DNA of 64,000 bases from Estrella lausannensis (GTDB lineage Bacteria; Chlamydiota; Chlamydiia; Chlamydiales; Criblamydiaceae). Positions 26,883-34,924 of the stretch are shown in pieces. Below the pieces are notes generated by a model. That model did not search any database. It was not told where the DNA came from and saw nothing but the letters and a program-made list of their open reading frames with translations. Each line of letters begins with the position of its first letter. Within the stretch, counting starts at the first letter, position 1. The stretch covers positions 186,001 through 250,000 of the forward strand of contig NZ_CWGJ01000012.1 of NCBI RefSeq assembly GCF_900000175.1, in the 5' to 3' direction. A program made the position numbers and the translations under genes.

Positions 26883-27248
26883 TTAAGACACTTTTGGTAG
26901 CGATTCGATCTTAAGATCGACGATTTTCCCTTCAGACCAAAGCTCTTCCAGCGCATATTTCAGGCGCTGCTGGGGGACGAAGAGATGAACTATCACCTCG
27001 CCAAAATCCAGCACGCACCAGTCACCAGATTCTTCCCCCTCGACCATAATCGGATGGATACCCACTTTAAGCGCCTCTTCCCTGACCGTGTTGGCAATGG
27101 CCTTGACGTGACGATCCACTCCCCCTTCTGCGATGATGAAAAAATCGGTAAGAGACGAGAGTCCTCTAATATCTAACCCTAAGATATTAGCGCCCTTTTT
27201 ATCATATACTGTCTGTGCGATCAAGTTGAGAAACTCAATTGAATCCAT
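26883..27248 (-). CDS. rsfS: Ribosomal silencing factor RsfS (Iojap family)
   Basis: About 121 residues from the ATG at 27248 (MDSIEFLNLIAQTVYDKKG); an in-frame ATG six codons earlier is also possible and neither has a decisive ribosome site. The family core is clear: ILGLDIRGLSSLTDFFIIAE, HVKAIANTVRE and GEESGDWCVLDFGEVIVHLF. RsfS binds L14 on the 50S subunit and blocks subunit joining when nutrients are low. Its common neighbour nadD is the next gene upstream, but a B-type repeat now separates them. Confidence 0.95.
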   Translation of the reverse strand: MDSIEFLNLIAQTVYDKKGANILGLDIRGLSSLTDFFIIAEGGVDRHVKAIANTVREEALKVGIHPIMVEGEESGDWCVLDFGEVIVHLFVPQQRLKYALEELWSEGKIVDLKIESLPKVS

Positions 27249-27370
27249 GCACCTTTTGCCCTTCATAATGAATCTTCAAAAGAACCCGGCTCCTGTGGGA
27301 AATCCCCTTCGGAGTTAAGTAAAATATTACCACTCCCCCACCTTTTAGTCATCCAAATCCATGTCTAAAC

Positions 27371-27540
27371 CCCTGTACTAAAACTGAAATTACATCCCGA
27401 AAACGTCTCAAAATTGGGCATGGGGTCTTTGAGAAAGCCTCCAAGATTAAATGGGTATGAGTCTCCTAACAGCAAAAACAATCTTTCAATCTTAGAGACT
27501 TTCTCTTTGCCAAGAGCCAAATTTCGGGACGGTCTCGGTA
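27371..27540. repeat. Family-B element with adjoining family-A end
   Basis: The left part CCTGTACTAAAACTGAAATT resembles the A terminus (CCTGTCCTAAAATGAAAT). From about 27393 to 27540 there is a diverged B element: CCGAAAACGTCTCAAAATTG at one end, GCCAAATTTCGGGACGGTCT followed by CGGTA at the other, with TTTGAGAAAGCC and GACTTTCTCTTTGCC as opposite arms. It lies between nadD and rsfS. Confidence 0.65.
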
Positions 27541-27583
27541 AGATTCGCTCCCTGAATTTGAGAGATGAGGCCCCTCTGCCTGT

Positions 27584-28201
27584 TCAATCCCGAGGCTTTA
27601 CCTCGATGCCGGAGTACAGGTTGTGATGGCGTATATATTCTGATACTTCCGGAGTAAGGAAGCGGGAAAAATCTCCCTTTTCCCTAACCAACTTCCGAAT
27701 ACTCGTACTCGACGCCGGGTAAAGGGAAGTTTTTAAATATCCATTTTTAACTGCGGCTAAAACTTGCGGGCTAGATTGCAGAAAGGAGATATCTTCCAAC
27801 GCCCCTCTTCTGACGATGGCGAGGCGGGCAAGCTTAACAATCTCTTCGGGATCTTTCCATCTCAAAAACCCCTGCACCGCATCATCTCCCATGATGAGGT
27901 AAAAATCAAAATGGGGATAGTGTTGCTTGAGCTGTCTCAGCGTATCGATCGTATAAGAGGGCGGCTGCTTTTTCAGTTCGATATCGAGGACTTTGAATCC
28001 CCGCCTCCCTTCAAGCATCAAAGAGAGCATCCGCATCCTGTGTGTTGGATCGACAGGGGGTGCGTCTAACTTGTGGGGAGAGGTATTGGCAGGAATAAAC
28101 CACACCTCATCAAGATTGAGACGCTCCATCACCTCTTCAGCGATCGATAAATGTCCAAGATGTGGGGGATCGAACGATCCCCCAAATACCCCAACGCGCA
28201 C
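27584..28201 (-). CDS. nadD: Nicotinate-nucleotide adenylyltransferase
   Basis: 205 residues with a GTG start. The nucleotidyltransferase signature GVFGGSFDPPHLGHL, then VWFIPANTSPHK, HRMRMLSLML, DFYLIMGDDAVQGFLRWKDP and the SSTSIRKLVR motif near the C-terminus are all present. It converts nicotinate mononucleotide to deamido-NAD. It lies 6 bp after the stop of the glutamine synthetase gene, in the same operon. Confidence 0.96.
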   Translation of the reverse strand: MRVGVFGGSFDPPHLGHLSIAEEVMERLNLDEVWFIPANTSPHKLDAPPVDPTHRMRMLSLMLEGRRGFKVLDIELKKQPPSYTIDTLRQLKQHYPHFDFYLIMGDDAVQGFLRWKDPEEIVKLARLAIVRRGALEDISFLQSSPQVLAAVKNGYLKTSLYPASSTSIRKLVREKGDFSRFLTPEVSEYIRHHNLYSGIEVKPRD

Positions 28202-28207
28202 TCTTTT

Positions 28208-30400
28208 CTACACCATATACAGAATTTCACGGTACTTCGGCAGCCGCCAATGCCTGTCATCCACCAAAGCTTCCAAACTATCGGAGATCCCTCGGAGTTC
28301 AAGGCAAAGGGGGAACACCTCTTCCAAAAGCTCCTTACTTCTTTCAAAGCCGGCAAGAGAATCGGCATCCTCCCGGAGGATCTTAATCCTGTCGACCAGA
28401 TTGATTCCTTTCTCGACAAGATCGTGGATCTCTTTCAACCTAGCCATTTGCCTGGAAGCCGCTTTCTTGCCGAGAAGATCTTTTTGCTCTTCAATGGCTT
28501 CGGCGAGATCCCTAATCGTTGCAAAGACTGCCGGCAGCACTTCGGTATCAAAAAGGTCGACAATTGTTTTTGCTTCGATGTTGAGGGTGTGCCCGTAGAT
28601 TTCCGTCAGAATTTCGTAGCGGGAATTAAGCTCTTCTTTGCGAAGAATATCTGTGAAAGCTTTTTGCGTTGCTTTTTCGGTCAACGCATCAAAGGCGTAA
28701 AGGGACTTGGCGATATTGGGCAAACCCCGTTTTTTAGCCTCCTTAGCCCAGGCGAGGCTATAATTATCTCCTTCAAAACGTACGGCTTTTGATGCCTTGA
28801 TGTATTTTCGCAGCACCGGCATCACGCTCTCGAGCAGCTCCTTTGGATTGAGTTTTCTCTTGTTGCTGCTTCCTCTTTCGATCTCGTCCATGATCTCATT
28901 GATGCTGTCGGCGACACAGGCATTTAAGACAGTGATCGGCAGGGAACCGTTAAACGAAGAGCCGACCGCTCTGAACTCAAATTTGTTTCCTGTAAAGGCG
29001 AAGGGAGAGGTGCGGTTGCGGTCGGTATTGTCCTGCTTGAGTTCCGGTATCACATGGAGGCCAAGATCGTAGCTGTCGCTTCCCTTAGAGCTTTTGTGCC
29101 ACCCCTTCTCTTCAATATTTTTCAGTAAAGCTTCCAGTTCCCTGCCGACATATGCGGACAAAATCGCAGGGGGGGCTTCATGCCCGCCCAGGCGGAAGTC
29201 GTTTGAAACCGACCCGATAGCAGCTCTCAGCAACTTTCCATGGCGGTGGATAGCGTGCAGAATAGCTGTCAGAATGATCAGAAAGTGCAGGTTATTTTCC
29301 GGAGTATCCGTAGGATCCAGCAGGTTGATTCCGGTGTCTGTTGAGAGCGACCAGTTGCAGTGCTTACCGGAACCGTTGATATTATGGAACGGCTTCTCGT
29401 GCAGGAGGCAACAAAGCCCGTGCTTGGTGGCCACCTGCCGCATGATCTCCATAAGAAGGATATTATGATCGATGGCTAGAGAGGCTTTTTCAAATACCGG
29501 CGCCACTTCATGCTGCGCGGGAGCCACCTCATTATGGCGAGTTTTAACGGGGATGCCGAGCTCGAACGCGGCCTGCTCAAAATCACGCATGAACCTTAAT
29601 ATCCGGTCCTTAACAGCACCGAAGTAGTGGTCCTGAAGCTCCTGTCCCTTGGGCGAAGGAGCCCCTAAAACAGTACGGCCGAGCAAAACTAGATCTGGCC
29701 TTAGGTTGCGAAAGTTCCTGTCGATGACGAAGTATTCCTGCTCCATTCCAAGGGTTGAAAAAACAAACCCCGCTTCAATTCCCGTCAATTTCAAAACCCT
29801 GAGCACCGCATCGTTAATTTTTCTATCAGAGCGCAGGAGCGGGATTTTGCTGTCTAAGACGGCGCCCGTCCATGAAAAAAAGACAGAAGGGATCGACAAG
29901 GTAATTCCGTCCCCTGCTTTCCAAAGAAAAACCGGGGATGTCGGATCCCAACCGGTATATCCTCTTGCTTCAAACGTTGTACGCAAGCCTCCGCTTGGAA
30001 AGGAGGAGGCATCGGGCTCTCCCTGGATGAGCTGTTTTGCCGAAAACTTCTCGATGACAACGCCGGGTTCGGCCCATTCGATGAAGGAATCATGCTTTTC
30101 CGCTCCAAGTCCTGTCAGGGGCTGAAACCAGTGGGAAAAATGGGTCGCGCCATGACTTAGGGCCCACTCTTTCATCGCGACTGCAATCGTATCAGCGAAC
30201 TCCTTTTTAATTTTCTCGCGGCCCTCTTGGGCTGCGATGACATTCTGAAAAACCTCTTTCGGCAGCATTTTCTGCATGACGGAACGGTTAAAAACCCGTT
30301 TACCAAAACTTTCGGAAGGAAGTTGTCCCGGAGGGAGTTCTTTAGTGGCGGCGATGATGTCGCCATGCCTGAGAATAGCCTTGAAGCGTGGATTAGTCAT
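28208..30400 (-). CDS. glnN: Glutamine synthetase type III
   Basis: 730 residues, the usual length of GSIII. Characteristic segments include FGKRVFNRSVMQKMLP near the start, GAEKHDSFIEW, KTRHNEVAPAQHEVAPVFE, the active-site region NGSGKHCNWSL, GHEAPPAILSAYVG and NRTSPFAFTGNKFEFRAVGS, and the C-terminus DRHWRLPKYREILYM. It makes glutamine from glutamate, ammonia and ATP and is unrelated in length to GSI. AGGAGC-like GGGAGG lies 5 bases before the ATG. Animal-pathogenic chlamydiae generally lack glutamine synthetase, so the gene adds to the wider metabolism of this organism. nadD follows in the same operon. Confidence 0.95.
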   Translation of the reverse strand: MTNPRFKAILRHGDIIAATKELPPGQLPSESFGKRVFNRSVMQKMLPKEVFQNVIAAQEGREKIKKEFADTIAVAMKEWALSHGATHFSHWFQPLTGLGAEKHDSFIEWAEPGVVIEKFSAKQLIQGEPDASSFPSGGLRTTFEARGYTGWDPTSPVFLWKAGDGITLSIPSVFFSWTGAVLDSKIPLLRSDRKINDAVLRVLKLTGIEAGFVFSTLGMEQEYFVIDRNFRNLRPDLVLLGRTVLGAPSPKGQELQDHYFGAVKDRILRFMRDFEQAAFELGIPVKTRHNEVAPAQHEVAPVFEKASLAIDHNILLMEIMRQVATKHGLCCLLHEKPFHNINGSGKHCNWSLSTDTGINLLDPTDTPENNLHFLIILTAILHAIHRHGKLLRAAIGSVSNDFRLGGHEAPPAILSAYVGRELEALLKNIEEKGWHKSSKGSDSYDLGLHVIPELKQDNTDRNRTSPFAFTGNKFEFRAVGSSFNGSLPITVLNACVADSINEIMDEIERGSSNKRKLNPKELLESVMPVLRKYIKASKAVRFEGDNYSLAWAKEAKKRGLPNIAKSLYAFDALTEKATQKAFTDILRKEELNSRYEILTEIYGHTLNIEAKTIVDLFDTEVLPAVFATIRDLAEAIEEQKDLLGKKAASRQMARLKEIHDLVEKGINLVDRIKILREDADSLAGFERSKELLEEVFPLCLELRGISDSLEALVDDRHWRLPKYREILYMV

Positions 30401-30480
30401 GGAGCCTCCCTGATTCTATAGCTGATCGTGCTAAAATTAAGGGGGCGGAAAAATAAAAACAAGAAATAGAGAGCGATTTA

Positions 30481-30529
30481 TACCGAAAGCCTATCAAAAT
30501 TTTGGCCTTTAGTTAGGAATACTTCGGTA
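30481..30529. repeat. Very short family-B derivative (about 49 bp)
   Basis: TACCGAAAGCCTATCAAAAT at the left, ATACTTCGGTA at the right, preceded by TA. It keeps the B ends and has lost the interior. Confidence 0.55.
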
Positions 30530-30624
30530 TCGGTAGACTGCAAGTCACCAACCATCCGAGTCTATTAACAGATTCAGATGCGTGAAAAGAAAAAATTTTA
30601 AAGCACAGAGAGAATATCAACCCT

Positions 30625-31272
30625 TTATGGGTCAAGTATTTGCCAACTCCGCTTCAGAGCCTCACGACGTAAACGGGAGGATGGATTGACAGCGATTGGG
30701 TGATTGACGGCCCGGAGCAAGCTTAGATCGTGGAGCGAGTCGCTTAGAGCGTACGTCTTCTTTGGGGAAGCCTCGCGCGAGGCGATTGTTTCGGCCTTCT
30801 CCGCCTTCTGCTCACCGTCCAGCACTTCTCCTACTTTCTCAAATACACCATCGGCAGAGGTAAGGAATTCTGTTCCGAAGCTGGAATCGAAACCTAACCG
30901 ACGGGCACAGATATCCACTAAGAAATCAGGGGATGTCGACAAGAGGTGCAGAGTACCGCCCTCTTCTTTCAGGCGCGTTAAAACTTCAACGACTCTAGGG
31001 AAAACATGCTGCAGGAGCTCGGTCTCTATATAGTCCTCAGCCAGTTTGACAATCTGCATTTTACGCTTACCCCGGAAGAGCAGCGCAAAACTTTTTTGAT
31101 GGAGCGATCTGGCCGAAAGAAAGCCGATTGAAAAGGAGGCATAGTGCAAAGTTAAAAGAAAAGCTTTGGGCAGGGTGAGAATTCCTCTTTTAAAGAGATA
31201 AACTCCGAACCCAAAGCTGCAGTTTTTTGAGATTAGCGTTTTGTCTAAGTCGCAAAAAACAACATTCAGCAC
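30625..31272 (-). CDS. HAD-superfamily hydrolase, SerB-like (HAD-IB)
   Basis: 215 residues from a GTG. Motif I is VVFCDLDKTLIS (DxDxT), motif II LHLLSTSPDF, and the third region KTYALSDSLHDLSLLRAV followed by HPIAVNPSSRLRREA. The order and the cap of helices between motifs I and II fit HAD-IB phosphatases related to SerB and to the HAD domain fused to PlsC-type acyltransferases. It probably removes phosphate from a small metabolite; the substrate is unknown. The motif III aspartate pair is present in altered form (SDSLHD). Confidence 0.85.
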   Translation of the reverse strand: MLNVVFCDLDKTLISKNCSFGFGVYLFKRGILTLPKAFLLTLHYASFSIGFLSARSLHQKSFALLFRGKRKMQIVKLAEDYIETELLQHVFPRVVEVLTRLKEEGGTLHLLSTSPDFLVDICARRLGFDSSFGTEFLTSADGVFEKVGEVLDGEQKAEKAETIASREASPKKTYALSDSLHDLSLLRAVNHPIAVNPSSRLRREALKRSWQILDP

Positions 31273-31313
31273 TCCTGCCCCCTGATTGGAAACGCACTCA
31301 AGCCGAGAAATCG

Positions 31314-33101
31314 CTACTTAGCCTTGTCTTGCCTAAGTTTGGCTTTGAGACCTTCGATCTTCTCTTCCAGCTCCTCGATAGCTCTGTCCGCTTTTTCAAG
31401 ACGCTCTTTCTCGATATGAATCTGCTCTTGCTGGGCAAGTGCTTTTTCGATATCGAAACCGGAGACGCCCGCTTCTTTACGGAGCTTTTCCATTCCGGCC
31501 TTAATCTCAGAACGTCTTTTTCGTTTCTGTTCAAGGACTTCGCGAAGCGCTTTTAAAGAATCGCCGCCCTCTCCAGACAACTGCAGGAGGGAATCTTCTT
31601 CCATTTCGCTGATGTAGTCGCCGAGCATTCTCAGCTTCTTCATGGCATCTTGGGCCTCTTTTTGAGAAGCACCGATCACATCCTTGACTTGTTCTTTTAA
31701 CATTTCGACAGCAGTCTTAAGCTCTTCCGTAGTTTGAGTCTCTTTTGTCTCAAACGCATTCTGCACAGCTTTGACCACTTCGGAAACAGCTTCTTGATGC
31801 TTAAGAGCTTTCTCTCTTTCATGCCGCATCTTCTCATCTTGCTTCTCTCGGATTTTGTCCTGAGCTTCTTTCTTAAGGGATGAGAGCTTTTCCTTGATCA
31901 TTTTAAGTTCGTCTTTTCCGAGGTCTAAAGAACGAAGCTCTTTAAACACCTCTTCTGCCTTATCGAGGCACTCGGCCGGAGAGATCTGGCTTTCTTTGAA
32001 TGTAAGAGAAATTGCTTCAATTTTGCTGAGCGACTCTTCGGTAGATTTCTTTACAGACTCCCGCTTGGACTGAATTTCCTTCTTCCTGTCCTTGTCCATT
32101 TTTTTCAAATGATCCCAGCACTGGCTCAGCTTATTGCGCGTTTCGGAGAAAGCCTGAGAGTTCAGAGTGAGAATTTTAGCCAGGTTTTGCAGGTGCTTGA
32201 TATCATCCCTGAGATAATAGGTAGGAATGTGTTCTTTCTTGCCTCCGAAAAACATATCCACGAAAGCAGACACATCTTCCTCAAACTTATCGCTCACTTC
32301 CTTAATGAGTTCTTTTCTCTGAGGGAAAATCTTATCCCCCACTTTGGAGAGTCTTTCAAAGAAGTTATTTTTGTGCTTGATCCTCATCTCAGTTTTGATC
32401 AGCTCTTTCCGGAGCGTATTAACACGGGCGGCATGCGCATTTAACAGTGACAGCTTCTTCTGGATAGAGGCATAGGCATCCCTTTTGGACTCAAAACTCT
32501 TTGGTATAGCTCCCAAATCAACTTCTGCCGTTTTTTCCACATGTTCTGCAAATGTGTCGAGATCTGCTTCCAGAGCTTTAACAGCGATGTCAATCTGCTC
32601 TACCGCAAATGCACTTTGCTCATCAAAAAGGTCTTTCAGCTTCTTTGCCTCTTTGGATAACTCCCTGTACCTTGCCCAGGAAACCGCACGCTGCGCCGGA
32701 GTGACATTTTCTTTAAAAATTTCGAGACAAATCTTCCTAAGATCCCAGAACAGCTTAAAATTGGGGGTCCCCCCTTGAGAAAGGGCGGCTTCCATTTTCT
32801 CGATGATAACCTGAAGCTTTTGATCGGGTGATTCCAGAGAAGCTAAAGCTGCCTGCTCTTTCTTTGCAGCCTCGCAAAGTTGACCGCCTTCCGCCTTGTG
32901 ATGATCTTCTTGCTCTTTCATGGGACATTCTTCAGGGTCTGAGTTTAACTCTTCTTGCTCTTTCGTGTGAGATTCAGTTGCACTTTCCTCTCTTTTAAGC
33001 TCTTCTTGCGACGAAGAGTCAAGCTTTTTAGCTTGGCAAGCTTGTTCTGCTGCAAGTTTTTCTCTATCTTCTATTTCTAAATGATCCAGATGCGTCATTG
33101 C
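31314..33101 (-). CDS. Large coiled-coil protein of unknown function
   Basis: 595 residues from the ATG at 33101; the frame continues 18 codons up to a GTG, and neither start has a strong ribosome site. The protein is almost entirely Glu, Lys, Gln, Ala and Leu with heptad-like patterns (KKLDSSSQEELKREESATE; EVLEQKRKRRSEIKAGMEKL), predicting long coiled coils, and has no signal peptide and no transmembrane segment. The middle part (about residues 250-330, with NNFFERLSKVGDKIFPQRK and DKFEEDVSAFVDMFFGGKK) may be a small folded domain. I recognise no family. Such proteins in chlamydiae are often secreted or structural, but nothing here proves it. Confidence 0.8.
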   Translation of the reverse strand, partial: AMTHLDHLEIEDREKLAAEQACQAKKLDSSSQEELKREESATESHTKEQEELNSDPEECPMKEQEDHHKAEGGQLCEAAKKEQAALASLESPDQKLQVIIEKMEAALSQGGTPNFKLFWDLRKICLEIFKENVTPAQRAVSWARYRELSKEAKKLKDLFDEQSAFAVEQIDIAVKALEADLDTFAEHVEKTAEVDLGAIPKSFESKRDAYASIQKKLSLLNAHAARVNTLRKELIKTEMRIKHKNNFFERLSKVGDKIFPQRKELIKEVSDKFEEDVSAFVDMFFGGKKEHIPTYYLRDDIKHLQNLAKILTLNSQAFSETRNKLSQCWDHLKKMDKDRKKEIQSKRESVKKSTEESLSKIEAISLTFKESQISPAECLDKAEEVFKELRSLDLGKDELKMIKEKLSSLKKEAQDKIREKQDEKMRHEREKALKHQEAVSEVVKAVQNAFETKETQTTEELKTAVEMLKEQVKDVIGASQKEAQDAMKKLRMLGDYISEMEEDSLLQLSGEGGDSLKALREVLEQKRKRRSEIKAGMEKLRKEAGVSGFDIEKALAQQEQIHIEKERLEKADRAIEELEEKIEGLKAKLRQDKAK

Positions 33102-33273
33102 TTCAACTTTTGTATATTTTTTGAAAAACTTTACAGAATACCGAGCCTTCGGCACCCGGCAGTGTATAGTTGTTTAAATCCTGGCGCCTTGGCCACAACT
33201 TGAATTCATGTAAAAAAATAAACTTACGCTCTGCCGTTCGCATTAGTTAACAGAGTTTACGGCACTGCGTTTA

Positions 33274-33430
33274 TACCGAATGCGTCTCTAAATTTGATTT
33301 TGGATAGAGAGTAATTTCTCGTGATAGACAGATCGCAAACCACCTATTATTAAAAATATAAGGCAACTTACAACCTCAATCCCAAGGCTTTCTTAAAGAC
33401 AAAACCCCAAATTTCGAGACGCATTCGGTA
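33274..33430. repeat. Family-B palindromic MITE-like element, 157 bp
   Basis: Starts TACCGAATGCGTCTC and ends GAGACGCATTCGGTA, with TA on both sides. The terminal inverted repeat is perfect over at least 15 bp. The central arms have decayed (AACCACCTATTATTAAAAAT). Confidence 0.85.
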
Positions 33431-33766
33431 TATTTTTCACTCCAAGATAGAAATAGCATAGACGATCACTGCTTTTCGGTAAAGAGATATGCAGGCAGGG
33501 AACCATCCTCGACTCCCCCTTAGATCCATGCCAAAGCGCCATGCAAAAGAGCTCCCGCACGAAGTCGCGGCATATACACAATACCACCTGAGACCGCCCA
33601 CAAACCGTTAAAAAGTGGACACCCTTGTCCAAGCACATTGTGGCAGAAACCTGCGAACATCGCACAGAAATTTAACACAAGATCATTATAGTCAATCACA
33701 TTTGATCGATCGACTTTTTCCTTGACCCTCAACATTAATTTCAGCTATAAACGTGCCTTCTTTTTC
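33431..33766. other. Intergenic stretch before tRNA-Cys
   Basis: About 335 bp without a gene I can support. Two minus-strand frames occur: 33393-33665 runs into the B element, and 33520-33735 (71 codons, containing GQGCPLFNGLWAVSGG) lacks a ribosome site. The promoter of the tRNA gene should lie in the last 60 bp. Confidence 0.35.
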
Positions 33767-33837
33767 GGTGGTATAGCCAAGTGGTAAGGCAGAAGCCTGC
33801 AAAGCTTCCATCCCCAGTTCGAATCTGGGTACCACCT
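33767..33837 (+). tRNA. tRNA-Cys (anticodon GCA)
   Basis: 71 bases fold as a standard cloverleaf: acceptor GGTGGTA with TACCACC, D arm GCC/GGC around AAGTGGTAA, anticodon stem GAAGC/GCTTC with loop CTGCAAA (anticodon GCA at 33799-33801), T arm CCCAG/CTGGG around TTCGAAT. The discriminator is U, as expected for tRNA-Cys. CCA is not encoded. Confidence 0.97.
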
Positions 33838-33909
33838 AATGACCTGCCTTTCATCTCTGATGAACGCGCTCTTCCTAATCAGAAACACCTCAAAGGCAAC
33901 CCTCCTTCA

Positions 33910-34725
33910 ATGCTTTATCTGATAGCGACACCCATAGGCAATCTGAAGGATATTACCCTTAGGGCTATTGAAACACTCAAAGAGTGCGATCTTATCCTTT
34001 GCGAAGACACTCGCCACTCCTCTCACTTGCTTGAGCATCTTGAGATTAAAAAACCCCTGATCAGTTTTCACCAGTTTAATGAAGCAAAACGGGAAGAAGA
34101 GGTTCTTTCGCTACTCCGCCAAGGAAAGAAAATTGCGCTAATCAGCGACGCAGGGACTCCTGCGATCTCCGATCCGGGTGAGGCCTTGGTCAAGAGGCTG
34201 AGACTTGAAGGAGTTCCGGTATCACCCATCCCCGGCCCCTCCTCCGTCATAACAGCCCTCGCAGCTTCAGGACTTGGCACCATCCCCTTCCAATTCCTCG
34301 GATTTTTTCCAAGAACCCAGCTTGAAACAAGAAAAACACTCGCTGCCATTGCTCTTTTTGAGGGCACCTCCCTGTTTTTTGAATCTCCGGAAAGATTATT
34401 GCAAACGCTGGAAATCCTGTCACATGTTGGAAGCGACTGGGAAATCGTCATCGCCCGCGAGCTAACCAAAACTTTTGAGGAGTTCGTGAGAGGAACCCCC
34501 TCAGAAGTGCTGGAGAAATTCAAAGGCCGCAAGATCCTGGGAGAAATCGTTGTCCTGGCTCGGCCAGCGCAGACGCTTTTACAGAAAGAGCTCGAAACAA
34601 TGGACGCCAAAGCTCTTGCCGAACAATTGCAGGAACTCTTTGACTTGCCTTTGAAAGACGCCATCAAGATAGCCGCTTCCTGGAAAGGCATCTCCAAGCA
34701 AAACGTCTACAGGGAGTTTACTTAA
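33910..34725 (+). CDS. rsmI: 16S rRNA (cytidine(1402)-2'-O)-methyltransferase
   Basis: 271 residues from the ATG at 33910. The open frame runs back into the tRNA gene, but the family begins at MLYLIATPIGNLKDITLRAI. SAM-binding segments of the tetrapyrrole methylase fold are clear: CEDTRHSSHLLEHL, LISDAGTPAISDPGE, PIPGPSSVITALAASGL and FFESPERLL. It modifies C1402 in the ribosomal P site. It lies 72 bp after tRNA-Cys. Confidence 0.96.
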   Translation: MLYLIATPIGNLKDITLRAIETLKECDLILCEDTRHSSHLLEHLEIKKPLISFHQFNEAKREEEVLSLLRQGKKIALISDAGTPAISDPGEALVKRLRLEGVPVSPIPGPSSVITALAASGLGTIPFQFLGFFPRTQLETRKTLAAIALFEGTSLFFESPERLLQTLEILSHVGSDWEIVIARELTKTFEEFVRGTPSEVLEKFKGRKILGEIVVLARPAQTLLQKELETMDAKALAEQLQELFDLPLKDAIKIAASWKGISKQNVYREFT

Positions 34726-34807
34726 AAACACCTCTCCGGAAGAGAAGATGTCGCACCCAAATTCACATTGATGTGGACTTTTCACATTCTTTAGCGCCAT
34801 CGAACAC

Positions 34808-34835
34808 TTGAAAAACAGTGCTTTTTTTCTAAATT
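34808..34835 (+). promoter_or_regulatory. Possible promoter of the FadL-like gene
   Basis: TTGAAA followed after about 16 bases by TAAATT, roughly 90 bp before the start codon. The match is partial, and the T-rich spacer makes other readings possible. Confidence 0.3.
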
Positions 34836-34924
34836 TCATTTACAAAATCACATATGTTTCTGTATGTGTAAAACGAACAGCGGTATAGAAAGATTTTATC
34901 GATAGCAACTATAGGAGAAAATGA

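Noticed and set aside
26700-26900. 66-codon plus-strand frame opposite the fabF-rsfS gap
   Set aside because: No ribosome site, runs into the antisense of rsfS, and its start lies in the hairpin between the genes.
33393-33665. 90-codon minus-strand frame
   Set aside because: Its end lies in the B element and there is no family match; it looks like a chance frame through a repeat.
33520-33735. 71-codon minus-strand frame with GQGCPLFNGLWAVSGG
   Set aside because: The hydrophobic C-terminal half looks protein-like, but there is no Shine-Dalgarno site and no recognisable family, so I did not call it.
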